This document shows positions 21,040 through 31,317 of a stretch of DNA of 64,000 bases, in pieces. A program made the position numbers and the translations under genes. Where the stretch lies: NCBI GenBank assembly GCA_013298165.1, contig JAAFJU010000002.1, positions 34,986 through 98,985 on the forward strand, in the 5' to 3' direction. The notes under the pieces were generated by a model. That model saw only the letters and a program-made list of their open reading frames with translations, was not told the DNA's origin and did not search any database. This stretch comes from Synechococcales cyanobacterium bin31.maxbin.ball.101. Lineage in GTDB: Bacteria; Cyanobacteriota; Cyanobacteriia; Leptolyngbyales; Leptolyngbyaceae. Position 1 is the stretch's first letter; every line of letters starts with the position of its first letter.

Positions 21040-22770
21040 ATGCCTACTACCACTACCCGTCCCCGTGATGTTCAAGTCGCCGAAATTGCTCCCAGCACCA
21101 CCATCATCCGATCGCGCATCTGGGACCAACTGCGGTTTGAGGCCGAGTATGCCAAAGGTAAAGGTACGACGGTCAACAGCTATTTGATCCAAGCTCGGGA
21201 AGTCGCCTTGATCGACCCTCCTGGCGGATCCTTCACCGATGTATTCATCGAAGACCTCCAGCAGCATGAGTACTACCAACAGATCGATTACATCATCCTC
21301 AACCACATCAACCCCAACCGCCTCGAAACCCTTAAAGCCTTACTGCCCCTTGCTTATCGGGCTAAAATTGTCTGCTCTCGTCCCGCCGCTAATACCCTCA
21401 AAGCCGCATTTCCCGACCAAGAACTGCCCATTCTTGCCGTTCGCGCAGGCGATGTCCTAGATCTGGGCGAAGGTCACGAACTGAAATTTATTACCAAACC
21501 CACGCCGCGCCATCCTGACGGCCTTTGCATTTACGACAGCAAAACGAAGATCTTATTCTCCGACAAACTCTTTGGATCCCATGTTTGTAGTGATGAGCTG
21601 TTTGACGAAAACTGGAAAGCGCTTCAGGACGATCGGCAATACTACTTCGACAACATCCACGCCGCCCAATCCAAACAAGTCGAAACCGTCCTCGACAAAC
21701 TCAGCCTATACAATCTCAAACTTCTCGCCCCCGGTCATGGTCCCCTGGTGAAGTACAGCGTTAGCCGCCTGCTCATGGACTATCGCGACTGGTGCAACGA
21801 CCAGACCCAAAAGACCCTAACCGCTCTCCTGCTCTACACCTCTGCCTATGGCAACACGGGACTGATGGCCAATGCGATCGGTGCTGGACTCAGTGGTTCG
21901 GACGTGCAGGTGATGGCCATGAACTGTGAGATTTCAACTCCCGAAGAGATTACGGACGCGATCGAAGCCTGTGATGGTTTCATCATCGGCTCTCCCACCC
22001 TCGCAGGCCACGCCCCCACCCAGATCCAAACCGCGTTGGGTCTGATTTTATCTGGTGCGTCTAAAACAAAACTGGCTGGGGTATTTGGGTCCTATGGCTG
22101 GAGTGGAGAGGCGATCGACATTTTGGAATCAAAACTCCTCAACGCGGGCTATCCCCTAGGCTTTGAAACCCTGCGCTGCAAATTCACGCCGACGCCTGAA
22201 GTGCTGACTGCCTGCAGTGCTGCCGGAGCCGACTTCGCCAAAGCCCTGAGAAAAACCCAAAAAGCGCGTCCACCGATTCAAGCGTCAGCAGCGGAAGCTA
22301 CGAGCGATCGGACTGAACTCGCTATGGGCCGCATCATCGGATCCCTTTGTGTTGTCACCCTTCAACGTAGCGATGTGAAATCGGCGATTTTGACTTCTTG
22401 GGTGTCTCAAGCGACCTTCACACCACCGGGGATCACGATCGCAATCCCCAAGGACGCCGCTGAAAACACTTTGGATCACAGTGGGGATCCCTTCGTCCTC
22501 AACGTCCTCCGCGAAGGTAAAAACCTGCGCCGCCACTTCCAAAAAATCACCACCACAGGCCAAAACCCCTTCCAAGAAGTCGAAATCGACATCGCCCGCA
22601 ACGGCAGTCCGATTTTGAAAGACGCGCTGTCCTACCTGGAATGTACCGTCCAAACTCGCATGGACTGCGGGGATCACTGGCTAATCTATGCGATCGTCAA
22701 CACCGGAAAAGTCCTAGAAACCAACGGCACCACCGCCGTCCTCCACCGCAAATCCGGCAGCGCCTACTAA
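21040..22770 (+). CDS. flv1: Flavodiiron protein Flv1 (diiron ligands replaced)
   Basis: Partner of Flv3, with the same three-domain layout and 576 residues. Iron-ligand positions are substituted: the H-x-E-x-D-H motif reads NHINPNR (residues 88-94), and the later Asp motif reads LFSDKLFGS, while the TPRHPD and APGHGP histidines remain. Such loss of ligands is known for Flv1 and Flv2. The adjacency to flv3 favours flv1. The flavodoxin domain begins LLLYTSAYGNTGLMA, and the flavin reductase domain begins GRIIGSLCVVTLQRSD. AAGGAAGGA precedes the ATG at 21040. A strong terminator follows. Confidence 0.9.
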   Translation: MPTTTTRPRDVQVAEIAPSTTIIRSRIWDQLRFEAEYAKGKGTTVNSYLIQAREVALIDPPGGSFTDVFIEDLQQHEYYQQIDYIILNHINPNRLETLKALLPLAYRAKIVCSRPAANTLKAAFPDQELPILAVRAGDVLDLGEGHELKFITKPTPRHPDGLCIYDSKTKILFSDKLFGSHVCSDELFDENWKALQDDRQYYFDNIHAAQSKQVETVLDKLSLYNLKLLAPGHGPLVKYSVSRLLMDYRDWCNDQTQKTLTALLLYTSAYGNTGLMANAIGAGLSGSDVQVMAMNCEISTPEEITDAIEACDGFIIGSPTLAGHAPTQIQTALGLILSGASKTKLAGVFGSYGWSGEAIDILESKLLNAGYPLGFETLRCKFTPTPEVLTACSAAGADFAKALRKTQKARPPIQASAAEATSDRTELAMGRIIGSLCVVTLQRSDVKSAILTSWVSQATFTPPGITIAIPKDAAENTLDHSGDPFVLNVLREGKNLRRHFQKITTTGQNPFQEVEIDIARNGSPILKDALSYLECTVQTRMDCGDHWLIYAIVNTGKVLETNGTTAVLHRKSGSAY

Positions 22771-22786
22771 ATTCCGATCGACCATC

Positions 22787-22810
22787 GAGGGGTGAGCGGA
22801 GTCGAACCCC
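22787..22810. repeat. Dispersed GAGCGGAGTCGAA repeat
   Basis: A copy of the palindromic dispersed repeat, here GAGGGGTGAGCGGAGTCGAA followed by CCCC, just after flv1 and ahead of the terminator at 22821. Confidence 0.75.
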
Positions 22811-22820
22811 GTCAACAAAA

Positions 22821-22864
22821 ACAACCGCCCTTCTGAGTAATTCTCAAAAGGGCGGTTGTCTTAA
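22821..22864. terminator. Bidirectional terminator between flv1 and the Ycf66-like gene
   Basis: A 12-bp GC-rich stem (ACAACCGCCCTT at 22821-22832 with its complement at 22848-22859). It is flanked by an A run on the left and a T-rich stretch on the right, and sits between two convergent genes. Confidence 0.85.
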
Positions 22865-22881
22865 AATTCTAAACTCTAAAT

Positions 22882-23898
22882 TTAACCTTCCTCAATTCGT
22901 TTCTCTACTGCCTCTACGATCGCATCCCCAAACTCATCCACCACCGTCACCGCCGCCTCAACCGCCCCTTCAGCCGTCTCCTCAGCCACAACGTCCGTCA
23001 CAACCTCAGGCGAAACGCTGGGTTTCACAGCCGTCATGTCATCGGCAGAAATCGAAGCGCTTGTTGGCTTCATGGCGGTCATGTCGTCAGCAGAGATCGA
23101 AGCACTCGTCGGTTTTGCTACCGTGGTCTCTTCTAGATCCCCGAAGTCAAAATCATCATCCATCTCAGGTGCTGGAACCGCAGGTTTGGCTTCGGGTTTC
23201 ACATCAGATTTCACATCAGCCGCTTCGTCTTTGCCCTTGCGAACGTAGACCTCTTTATTCTTCTTCGGCGCATTGAGACCCGTAGCCATCCCCTTGGCCC
23301 GATCGAATAACCCACCCAGCGGATTCTCAGTCGCAGGCTTGGTAAAGGACTTCATGGCAGGTTTCGCGGCCGTCATGTCAATTTCCGCCTTGGGAGGATT
23401 GCCGAAGTCTTCGGGCTTCAGGGGCACATCCGCTCGTTTCAGTGCCTCAGCCGTCTCTTCAGCCACCGCTGCCCCTGTTTCCGTTCCTGTCTCCACCGCC
23501 ACTCCCATATCTTGAACGGCAGTCTGGGCCTTATTGATAGCTCCCTGAGCTTGAGTTTTGAGCTTGGTGGCCGTCTCGGACTGGGTCAACCCTGTGATCC
23601 GATCGCGCCAGCCCTTGACCTTCCCACTGTTGACCCGATCGCCCTCGGGTGTTGCATTCCAGCGAGACTCGATCGTTTGCCAGCCCAGCCAGCCGATCAG
23701 CCCCACGCTGGCCATCTGCCCCAGCAGTACACCCCCAGTAATCCGTCCGGCACAGACCCAAAGCACCAACCCATAAAACAACCCCACGCCACTCCAGGCG
23801 AGGTCATTCTTGCGAGACACCTCCGGCAACACAAAGGTCGCACTATATAAGCCCGCACTCGCAACAATCACCAACAGAGCCAAAACATAGGTCAGCAT
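22882..23898 (-). CDS. Ycf66-like membrane protein with acidic Ser/Thr-rich tail
   Basis: The N-terminal ~85 residues hold three hydrophobic segments (LTYVLALLVIVASAGLYSAT, then ~42-62, then ~62-78) arranged as in the Ycf66 family of cyanobacteria and plastids, whose function is unknown. The remaining ~250 residues are hydrophilic, low-complexity, and rich in Ala, Glu, Lys and Asp. A 16-residue unit KPTSASISADDMTAMK is duplicated near residues 270-302. Another partial copy of the AAK/MKSFTKPA theme lies earlier. The total of 338 residues is longer than plain Ycf66. ATG at 23898. Confidence 0.75.
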   Translation of the reverse strand: MLTYVLALLVIVASAGLYSATFVLPEVSRKNDLAWSGVGLFYGLVLWVCAGRITGGVLLGQMASVGLIGWLGWQTIESRWNATPEGDRVNSGKVKGWRDRITGLTQSETATKLKTQAQGAINKAQTAVQDMGVAVETGTETGAAVAEETAEALKRADVPLKPEDFGNPPKAEIDMTAAKPAMKSFTKPATENPLGGLFDRAKGMATGLNAPKKNKEVYVRKGKDEAADVKSDVKPEAKPAVPAPEMDDDFDFGDLEETTVAKPTSASISADDMTAMKPTSASISADDMTAVKPSVSPEVVTDVVAEETAEGAVEAAVTVVDEFGDAIVEAVEKRIEEG

Positions 23899-23949
23899 AG
23901 CGCCAAGCCTCCAGATGCAAAAACTAACAACAACAATCCAATCGCCTAA

Positions 23950-24026
23950 TCGCCGGACTTCGACTCCGGACTTCGACTCCGCTCAGTCCTCTACCATCTC
24001 CGTGGGCTGAGCGGAGCCGAAGCCCG
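23950..24026. repeat. Dispersed palindromic repeats, two or more copies
   Basis: Upstream of gnd. At 23953-23990 the half-element CGGACTTCGACTCC is itself duplicated, running on into GCTCAGTCC. At 24003-24026 an opposite-orientation copy reads GGGCTGAGCGGAGCCGAAGC. Both belong to the same family as the other intergenic copies. Confidence 0.75.
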
Positions 24027-24214
24027 AAGCCCACTTTCACAATGAAGGACAAACCCCCGATCGAAAAGGGGGATTTTCCGATCCATCACTTTTCTCTCTC
24101 CAGTGCGATCCCAAAACTTTCATTCGGTTTTACGCCACCTCCAAAACAGCGCGTTACCCTGTTGAAGGTATAAACGACGATCGTTCTCTAGATTTTAAGT
24201 ACAACATAAAACTT

Positions 24215-25624
24215 ATGACTCAAAGCTTTGGTGTGATTGGATTGGCCGTCATGGGCGAAAATCTAGCGCTTAACGTAGAACGGAACGGATTCCCGATCGC
24301 CGTCTACAACCGTAGTCGCGAAAAAACCGATGAATTCATGAAAACCCGCGCCGTCGGGAAAAACGTAAAAGCAGGCTATACCCTCGAAGAATTCGTACAA
24401 CTCCTCGAACGTCCCCGCAAAATTCTCATCATGGTCAAGGCGGGCGACCCCGTGGATGCCGTGATTAATCAACTCAAGCCCCTGCTCGACGAAGGGGATA
24501 TTCTCATTGATGGCGGCAACTCGCTGTTCACCGACACCGATCGGCGCGCCGCAGAACTCGAAGCCGAAAAATTCACCTTCATCGGCATGGGTGTCAGTGG
24601 TGGGGAAGAAGGCGCACTAAATGGCCCTAGCCTCATGCCTGGAGGCACCTCCACCGCCTACAAATACCTGGAACCGATCTTGGTCAAGATCGCAGCCCAG
24701 GTCAACGATGGAGCCTGTGTGACCTACATCGGACCGGGTGGCGCGGGTCACTACGTCAAAATGGTCCACAACGGGATTGAGTACGGCGACATGCAGCTCA
24801 TCGCCGAAGCCTACGACCTGTTGAAAAACGTCGCAGGACTGAGCGGTGACGAAATCGCCCAAGTCTTCACCGACTGGAACAAAACCGACGAACTCAACTC
24901 CTACCTGATCGAAATCACCGCAGACGTCTTCCGCAAAAAAGACGACGACACCGGGAAGCCCCTCGTCGAAGTCATTCTCGACGCCGCAGGCCAAAAAGGC
25001 ACAGGTCGCTGGACTGTCAACAATGCCCTAGAACTCGGCGTGGCCATCCCCACCATCACAGCAGCCGTGAATGCCCGGATTCTGTCCTCCATCAAGGCAG
25101 AACGCATGGCAGCGGTAAAGCTGCTCTCTGGTCCAGAAACCAGTTTTGAGGGCGATAAAGCGGCATTTGTGAACCAAGTACGGGATGCCCTCTACTGCTC
25201 CAAAATCTGCTCCTATGCCCAAGGGATGGCCTTGCTCAGCGCTGCCTCTAAAGCCTACGGGTTTGGGTTGGATTTAGCTGAATGTGCGCGGATTTGGAAG
25301 GGTGGCTGCATCATTCGGGCGGGCTTCCTGGATAAAATCCGTGCTGCCTTCAGTGCGGATCCCCAATTGGCCAATCTTCTGCTCGCCCCCGAGTTTCGCG
25401 ATACGGTCCTGAGCCGTCAAGGGGCATGGCGATCGGTCATCATGGAAGCTGCCCGTTCCGGTATTGCCGTCCCAGCCTTCAGCGCCTCGCTGGACTACTT
25501 CGACAGCTACCGCCGCGATCGTCTTCCCCAAAATGTCACCCAAGCCCAACGGGACTTCTTTGGTGCCCACACCTACGAGCGCATCGACAAGCCGGGTGTC
25601 TTCCACACCGAATGGATGAGCTAA
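24215..25624 (+). CDS. gnd: 6-phosphogluconate dehydrogenase (decarboxylating)
   Basis: Oxidises 6-phosphogluconate to ribulose 5-phosphate and CO2 with NADP+ in the oxidative pentose phosphate pathway. It has 469 residues, the family length. The Rossmann motif is FGVIGLAVMGENLALN (residues ~5-20). The substrate and catalytic region is GMGVSGGEEGALNGPSLMPG, and the signature GGAGHYVKMVHNGIEYGDMQ carries the catalytic Lys. ATG at 24215. It is monocistronic, with a terminator at 25651. Confidence 0.97.
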   Translation: MTQSFGVIGLAVMGENLALNVERNGFPIAVYNRSREKTDEFMKTRAVGKNVKAGYTLEEFVQLLERPRKILIMVKAGDPVDAVINQLKPLLDEGDILIDGGNSLFTDTDRRAAELEAEKFTFIGMGVSGGEEGALNGPSLMPGGTSTAYKYLEPILVKIAAQVNDGACVTYIGPGGAGHYVKMVHNGIEYGDMQLIAEAYDLLKNVAGLSGDEIAQVFTDWNKTDELNSYLIEITADVFRKKDDDTGKPLVEVILDAAGQKGTGRWTVNNALELGVAIPTITAAVNARILSSIKAERMAAVKLLSGPETSFEGDKAAFVNQVRDALYCSKICSYAQGMALLSAASKAYGFGLDLAECARIWKGGCIIRAGFLDKIRAAFSADPQLANLLLAPEFRDTVLSRQGAWRSVIMEAARSGIAVPAFSASLDYFDSYRRDRLPQNVTQAQRDFFGAHTYERIDKPGVFHTEWMS

Positions 25625-25650
25625 GGTTCCAAACCTAGATTTCAAATAAA

Positions 25651-25683
25651 AAACGCCCAAGGACTTAATCCTGGGCGTTTTTC
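25651..25683 (+). terminator. Terminator of gnd
   Basis: Hairpin with an 8-bp outer stem (AAACGCCC/GGGCGTTT), a one-base bulge, a 4-bp inner stem and a 5-base loop, followed by TTTTT, 27 bases after the gnd stop. Confidence 0.9.
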
Positions 25684-27283
<1,600 letters not shown>

Positions 27284-27309
27284 GCAAACCGGGGTTTTGC
27301 CATGGGCAA

Positions 27310-27420
27310 CGCTCTGCGAACGGCTCCGCTCACCCCTCAAGCAATGAACTTCGTGGGCTGAGCGGAGTCGAACCCCAAACCCAATGAACTTCGTGGGCTG
27401 AGCGGAGTCGTAGCTTGCGT
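27310..27420. repeat. Clustered dispersed repeats with a 41-bp tandem unit
   Basis: Three copies of the GAGCGGAGTCG element in the sqdB downstream gap: one inverted (CGGCTCCGCTCACCCCTC, ~27320-27338) and two direct. The two direct copies are part of a 41-bp tandem unit beginning CAATGAACTTCGTGGGCTGA, at 27341 and 27382. Confidence 0.8.
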
Positions 27421-27460
27421 CCGTCAGGACTAGCCCGAACCCAATCAGCATCAGCGTTCT

Positions 27461-27766
27461 ATGAAGCCATCTATTCGAATTGCTTTGATTTGTACCACCA
27501 CGATCGCTCCTGGCTTACTTTTTGCGGGCATTAGTACCTACTATTTATTTCAGGATTGGGCGGCGTTGGACCGATCGTTTCAGCAGTTTGTGAAGGTGAG
27601 TCAAACGGCTCAACCCACCGTGCCTCAATTGCTCATCGCCAAAGCCGCCGAGGACCGTCATCGGATTAATTGCTTTGCGGAGGGCATTGGGGTTTTGGGT
27701 GGGTGGGGCATTGCGGCGATCGGTCTCCACGCCCTTCTCAGCCCAAAAAAAGGTTCTAAAATCTAA
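27461..27766 (+). CDS. Small membrane protein between sqdB and sqdX
   Basis: 101 residues with two predicted membrane helices, IALICTTTIAPGLLFAGIST (residues ~6-25) and IGVLGGWGIAAIGLHALL (~75-92). They are joined by a hydrophilic loop with a pair of charged helices. I do not recognise a family. Its position inside the sqd cluster suggests co-transcription, perhaps a thylakoid or plasma membrane role, but no function is implied by the sequence. Confidence 0.6.
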   Translation: MKPSIRIALICTTTIAPGLLFAGISTYYLFQDWAALDRSFQQFVKVSQTAQPTVPQLLIAKAAEDRHRINCFAEGIGVLGGWGIAAIGLHALLSPKKGSKI

Positions 27767-27785
27767 AATCCAAAATCCAAAATTC
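27758..27785. repeat. AAAATCC heptamer tandem repeat
   Basis: Three to four tandem heptamers (AAAATCTAAAATCCAAAATC and on) in the gap before sqdX. The first unit overlaps the end of the small membrane protein gene. Confidence 0.75.
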
Positions 27786-27796
27786 TTACCGCTTCC

Positions 27797-28927
27797 ATGA
27801 GAATCGCCCTATTTACCGAAACCTTCTTGCCCAAAGTAGACGGCATCGTCACTCGCCTCAAGCACACCGTCGAACATCTGCAACGCCAAGGCCATCAGGT
27901 TTTGCTTTTTTCTCCGGAAGGCGGTCTAAGGGAATATCAAGGCGCACAAATTCAGGGCATTAATGGGTATCCCCTGCCTTGGTACCCGGAACTCAAAATG
28001 GCCTTCCCGCGCCCTGCGATCGGCCATCAACTGAAAAAATTCCAGCCCGATCTAATTCACGTTGTGAATCCCGCTATTTTGGGACTTGGCGGCATTTACT
28101 ATGCCAAAAAACTCCGAATTCCCCTCGTTGCTTCCTACCATACTCATTTACCCAAGTACCTAGAACACTATGGTTTGGGGAGTCTGGAAGGGCTGCTGTG
28201 GTTTTTGCTGCGCCAAGCTCACAATCGCGCAAGGCTTAATCTTTGTACGTCGAGTGCGATGGTGAATACGCTGACGGACCATGGAATTCGCAATACGGAT
28301 CTGTGGCAGCGCGGCGTTGATACGGAGACTTTTCATCCGAGTTTGGAAAGCTATGAGATGCGATCGCGCTTAACCCAAGGTCATCCTGAGGATCCGCTGT
28401 TGTTGTATGTGGGGCGGTTGGGGGCTGAGAAGGAAGTCGATCGGATCAAGCCGATTTTACAATCTATTCCTAATGCTCGTCTTGCGCTGGTGGGTGATGG
28501 ACCCAACCGATCGAATTTGGAGAAGCATTTTGCGGGAACGAATACGCATTTTGTGGGGTATTTGGCGGGGAAAGAATTGGGTTCTGCCTATGCTTCGGCG
28601 GATGCGTTTATTTTTCCATCGCGGACGGAGACGTTGGGATTGGTGCTGCTCGAAGCGATGGCGGCGGGCTGTCCGGTGGTGGCGGCAAATTCGGGAGGGA
28701 TTCCTGATATTGTGACGCCGGGGGAAAATGGTTATCTGTTTGAGCCGCAGGATGAAATGGGAGCTATTAAAGCCACGCAGCAGCTTTTGGGGGATCGTCA
28801 GCAGCGATCGTTCTTACGCCAAAACGCTCGTCAAGAGGCAGAGCGCTGGTCCTGGAGCGCTGCAACTCAGCAACTCACCGATTATTACGCCACGACCCTC
28901 GGCAGAATTCCCGCGATTGTTCCTTAA
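27797..28927 (+). CDS. sqdX: Sulfolipid synthase (sulfoquinovosyl transferase, GT4)
   Basis: Transfers sulfoquinovose from the UDP sugar to diacylglycerol to form SQDG. It has 376 residues of GT-B fold, family 4. The N-terminus ALFTETFLPKVDGIVTRLKH is typical of SqdX/SQD2. The donor-site motif is FIFPSRTETLGLVLLEAMAA with GCPVVAANSGGIPDIV. The nearby sqdB supports the specific assignment over a generic glycosyltransferase. ATG at 27797. Confidence 0.93.
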   Translation: MRIALFTETFLPKVDGIVTRLKHTVEHLQRQGHQVLLFSPEGGLREYQGAQIQGINGYPLPWYPELKMAFPRPAIGHQLKKFQPDLIHVVNPAILGLGGIYYAKKLRIPLVASYHTHLPKYLEHYGLGSLEGLLWFLLRQAHNRARLNLCTSSAMVNTLTDHGIRNTDLWQRGVDTETFHPSLESYEMRSRLTQGHPEDPLLLYVGRLGAEKEVDRIKPILQSIPNARLALVGDGPNRSNLEKHFAGTNTHFVGYLAGKELGSAYASADAFIFPSRTETLGLVLLEAMAAGCPVVAANSGGIPDIVTPGENGYLFEPQDEMGAIKATQQLLGDRQQRSFLRQNARQEAERWSWSAATQQLTDYYATTLGRIPAIVP

Positions 28928-28943
28928 TTCCGGCCCCAAAGAA

Positions 28944-28980
28944 AAATTCCCTCCAGACCTAAATCCGAAGGGAATCCCCT
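28944..28980 (+). terminator. Possible terminator of the sqd cluster
   Basis: A weak hairpin, ATTCCCT and AGGGAAT around a 15-base loop, about 20 bases after the sqdX stop. There is no T run, so the call is tentative. Confidence 0.35.
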
Positions 28981-29012
28981 AAATTGACCTAAACCCGATC
29001 GTCCCAAAACGA

Positions 29013-29273
29013 CTAACTCGCCTCAGCATCTCCAAAATAAGAACCTGCCTGACCAATCCCCAAACTCTTCTTACTGCGCTTCAGCTCTTTCCAAAGGGCT
29101 TTAATTTGCTTGTAAGAATCTTCAGGAGATAATTTTCCTCCTGTCTCTAGGTTCGAGATCACCATGACCCGGCTGGCAAACTCCTGAAGATTGGCATTAA
29201 ACACCAAATTTTCCGGTTTGAACTGCCCGCGATAACGGCCACGAGGATAGAGAAAGTTCGATTGGTCAGACAT
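29013..29273 (-). CDS. Small conserved cyanobacterial protein
   Basis: 86 residues, soluble. The sequence FLYPRGRYRGQFKPENLVFN and SNLETGGKLSPEDSYKQIKA, followed by a Lys-rich helix, looks like a conserved small protein found across cyanobacteria (possibly DUF7219). I know of no function. ATG at 29273. Convergent to sqdX. Confidence 0.75.
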   Translation of the reverse strand: MSDQSNFLYPRGRYRGQFKPENLVFNANLQEFASRVMVISNLETGGKLSPEDSYKQIKALWKELKRSKKSLGIGQAGSYFGDAEAS

Positions 29274-29590
29274 CTTTATAGACGCTCCTATTGCAGAAAT
29301 TTTGACAACGATGCTTCACTGAACACGCTGTGACCCGATGAATCTTAAAGTCTGACGACTTAAAATCCGATCGCATCCCGGCATTCAGTTTTTGCTCCAT
29401 CAAAGAAATCTCCCCTTTTTTCCAAGGATTGAATTTTATGGATTTAAACTACACTTAACCTAGCATTAACCTTGGATTTTGTAAGGTGTGATAGGACACT
29501 TTCTTGGAAAATATGCAAAAAGTCTTGACATTTGGCTCAAGATCTCTGTGGTGGTTCTGAGCGTTGTGTCAGTGGTTCAACGGTTTAACG
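29274..29590. other. Intergenic region, nothing recognised
   Basis: About 315 AT-rich bases between the 86-residue protein and the J-domain gene. Only short open frames with no ribosome binding sites are present. It must hold the promoter of the 86-residue gene at its left end. Confidence 0.4.
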
Positions 29591-30334
29591 TTAATGCTTT
29601 AGTTCTAGGGCAGCGGCGACGGCTTCTTTGCGTAAGCCTTCGGCGATGCGGAACATTTCGATGCCGTCGTGGAGATAGGTTTCGTTGTAGTTTTGTGTGA
29701 ACATCTCTAGCTCGTTGAGGGCGTCGCCCAGTTGGCTCATGCAGTAGTAGAGGTTGGCGGAGACTGAGGCGGCGATCGGGGGGTTGGGCATTTTTTTCAA
29801 GAGCGTTTGTGCTTTTTCTAGGGCGTCCTGACTTTCTTCGATGTAGGTGTTGAAGTCGTCCATGAGTTCATCATCGAAGGGGTCGGCGGAGAGGGCTTTG
29901 ATCTGGGCGCGGATGGGTTTGATGATGGTGGTGAGAATTTTGTTGATGGGGGTGTAGACGCGCTTGAGCCATTCTTCGAGGGTTTCTTCGCGTTTGGGTT
30001 GTTGTTGGCGGGCGTTGCGGTATTGCTGCTGGGCGGCTTCGGTGCGATCGGCGCGGGTTTGGCTACTGGAACTCGTGGTGGGACCGTAGCGCAGGGTTTG
30101 GTCGTAGACGCGGCGTTGGTGGTCATCGCTGAGGACTTCGTAGGCGGCGCTGATGGTTTGGAATTTTTTGAGGAATTGGGTTTGTTGGGTGCTGTTGGTG
30201 TGACGATCGGGGTGGTAGATCTTGGCGAGTCGTCGAAAGGATTGTTTGATTTCTGCTGATGTGGCGGTGGTGGGGACTTCTAGGAGTTGATAGTGGGTCA
30301 GCGAGGGGGCGGACTTTGTTTTAGGATTTGCCAT
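29591..30334 (-). CDS. J-domain protein (DnaJ-like)
   Basis: A 247-residue Hsp70 co-chaperone with an N-terminal J domain (YQLLEVPTTATSAEIKQSFR, HPD motif in IYHPDRH at ~40-46) and no Gly/Phe or zinc-finger region. The remainder is a basic linker (QQQYRNARQQQPKREETLEE) and a helical C-terminal domain of about 130 residues of unknown role. It probably directs a DnaK to a specific client. ATG at 30334. Confidence 0.85.
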   Translation of the reverse strand: MANPKTKSAPSLTHYQLLEVPTTATSAEIKQSFRRLAKIYHPDRHTNSTQQTQFLKKFQTISAAYEVLSDDHQRRVYDQTLRYGPTTSSSSQTRADRTEAAQQQYRNARQQQPKREETLEEWLKRVYTPINKILTTIIKPIRAQIKALSADPFDDELMDDFNTYIEESQDALEKAQTLLKKMPNPPIAASVSANLYYCMSQLGDALNELEMFTQNYNETYLHDGIEMFRIAEGLRKEAVAAALELKH

Positions 30335-30457
30335 CTAACCGCGATCGAGCCTCCACTCAGCTTCTATTGGGAAGCCAAAAATACTTGCTGATCATACGGT
30401 ACCGTACCCTAGGTTCGTCAAATAGCTTTTAGAGGAAAGGATGACAGGATTTCAGGT

Positions 30458-30479
30458 GGGGTTCGACTCCGCTCACCCC
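30458..30479. repeat. Dispersed repeat, inverted orientation
   Basis: The palindrome GGGGTTCGACTCCGCTCACC and its flank, 25 bases past the end of the CadD-like gene. It may serve as its terminator. Confidence 0.7.
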
Positions 30480-30504
30480 ACGACTCCTGGGATTTTGACT
30501 TTGC

Positions 30505-31107
30505 TTATCCCACGATTGCGGTGGTGATGATGTAGATGCCTAGGGTGATGAGGACGATCGGGACTAGCACAGTTTGGTAACGGGCGATTGTGGTTTGGAG
30601 GCGTTTGTGTGCGGCGGCGTAGCGGGCGATCGCGCACCACAGGAAGACTAATAAGCTCCAAACTAGTAGTGTGAGGATGAGGGTTGCGGGTTTCATGCCG
30701 CTGAAGAGGGCGGTGTAGATGGCGATGTTGTCGCCGCCGTTGGCGATCGTTAGGGTGGCGACGAGGGCGATTTGGGGGGATAAAAGTTTTGCGAGGCGCG
30801 ATCGGCCTAGTTTTGGATTGACTGTATTGTCATCGTCGTCGTCATGATCATTACGAGTTAACCAAGCGCGGATCCCGAGGGAGATCGGCAGTAGTCCCAG
30901 CAGTCCAATCCAAGGTTTGAGCGACAGTTGCCCGAGCCAAAACCCCGGCAAACTGAGCAAAACCAAAACGTAAAACCCGAGATATTGTCCTACGATCGTC
31001 GCTCGCCAACGTTTAGGACTCTGAAAAAACAGCAGGGTCAGAACCGCAAAATCATCGAGATTTGTGGCGATAAATGCGATCGTCGCTGTCAGAGCTTCTT
31101 GCAGCAT
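30505..31107 (-). CDS. Cadmium resistance transporter-like membrane protein (CadD family)
   Basis: 200 residues with about five to six membrane helices. The first carries TNLDDFAVLTLLF, and the fourth carries the NGGDNIAIYTALF motif of the CadD/LysE-like superfamily. A hydrophilic loop with an Asp-rich run (RNDHDDDDDNTVNP) lies mid-protein and could bind metal. It probably exports a divalent cation, but substrate is not proven by sequence. ATG at 31107. Confidence 0.8.
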   Translation of the reverse strand: MLQEALTATIAFIATNLDDFAVLTLLFFQSPKRWRATIVGQYLGFYVLVLLSLPGFWLGQLSLKPWIGLLGLLPISLGIRAWLTRNDHDDDDDNTVNPKLGRSRLAKLLSPQIALVATLTIANGGDNIAIYTALFSGMKPATLILTLLVWSLLVFLWCAIARYAAAHKRLQTTIARYQTVLVPIVLITLGIYIITTAIVG

Positions 31108-31159
31108 TTCAAATCCCCAACCTCAACGACTACTCTGAACGACCATCTTCAACAAAAAG

Positions 31160-31306
31160 CGTTCTCGCTTATGCAGGGGGTCCGGGGGAGACATATGTCA
31201 CCCGGTGGGGGCGCGGGGGCCAAGCCCCCGAAACAACTGCGCAGCAGTCCCAAGATCTTCGCCCAAAACGAACCCGAAGCCCCCAACCCCCAATTCTGGG
31301 GGCTTC
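31160..31306. repeat. GC-rich intergenic repeats
   Basis: The gap between the CadD-like and MlaD genes is filled with G/C runs. A GGGGGCGCGGGGG-CC-AAGCCCCCG hairpin region lies at ~31205-31228. At 31279-31304 there is a copy of a dispersed element containing CCCCCAATTCTGGGGG, which also occurs at 39002 and 41598. Confidence 0.7.
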
Positions 31307-31317
31307 AGAACTCATGC

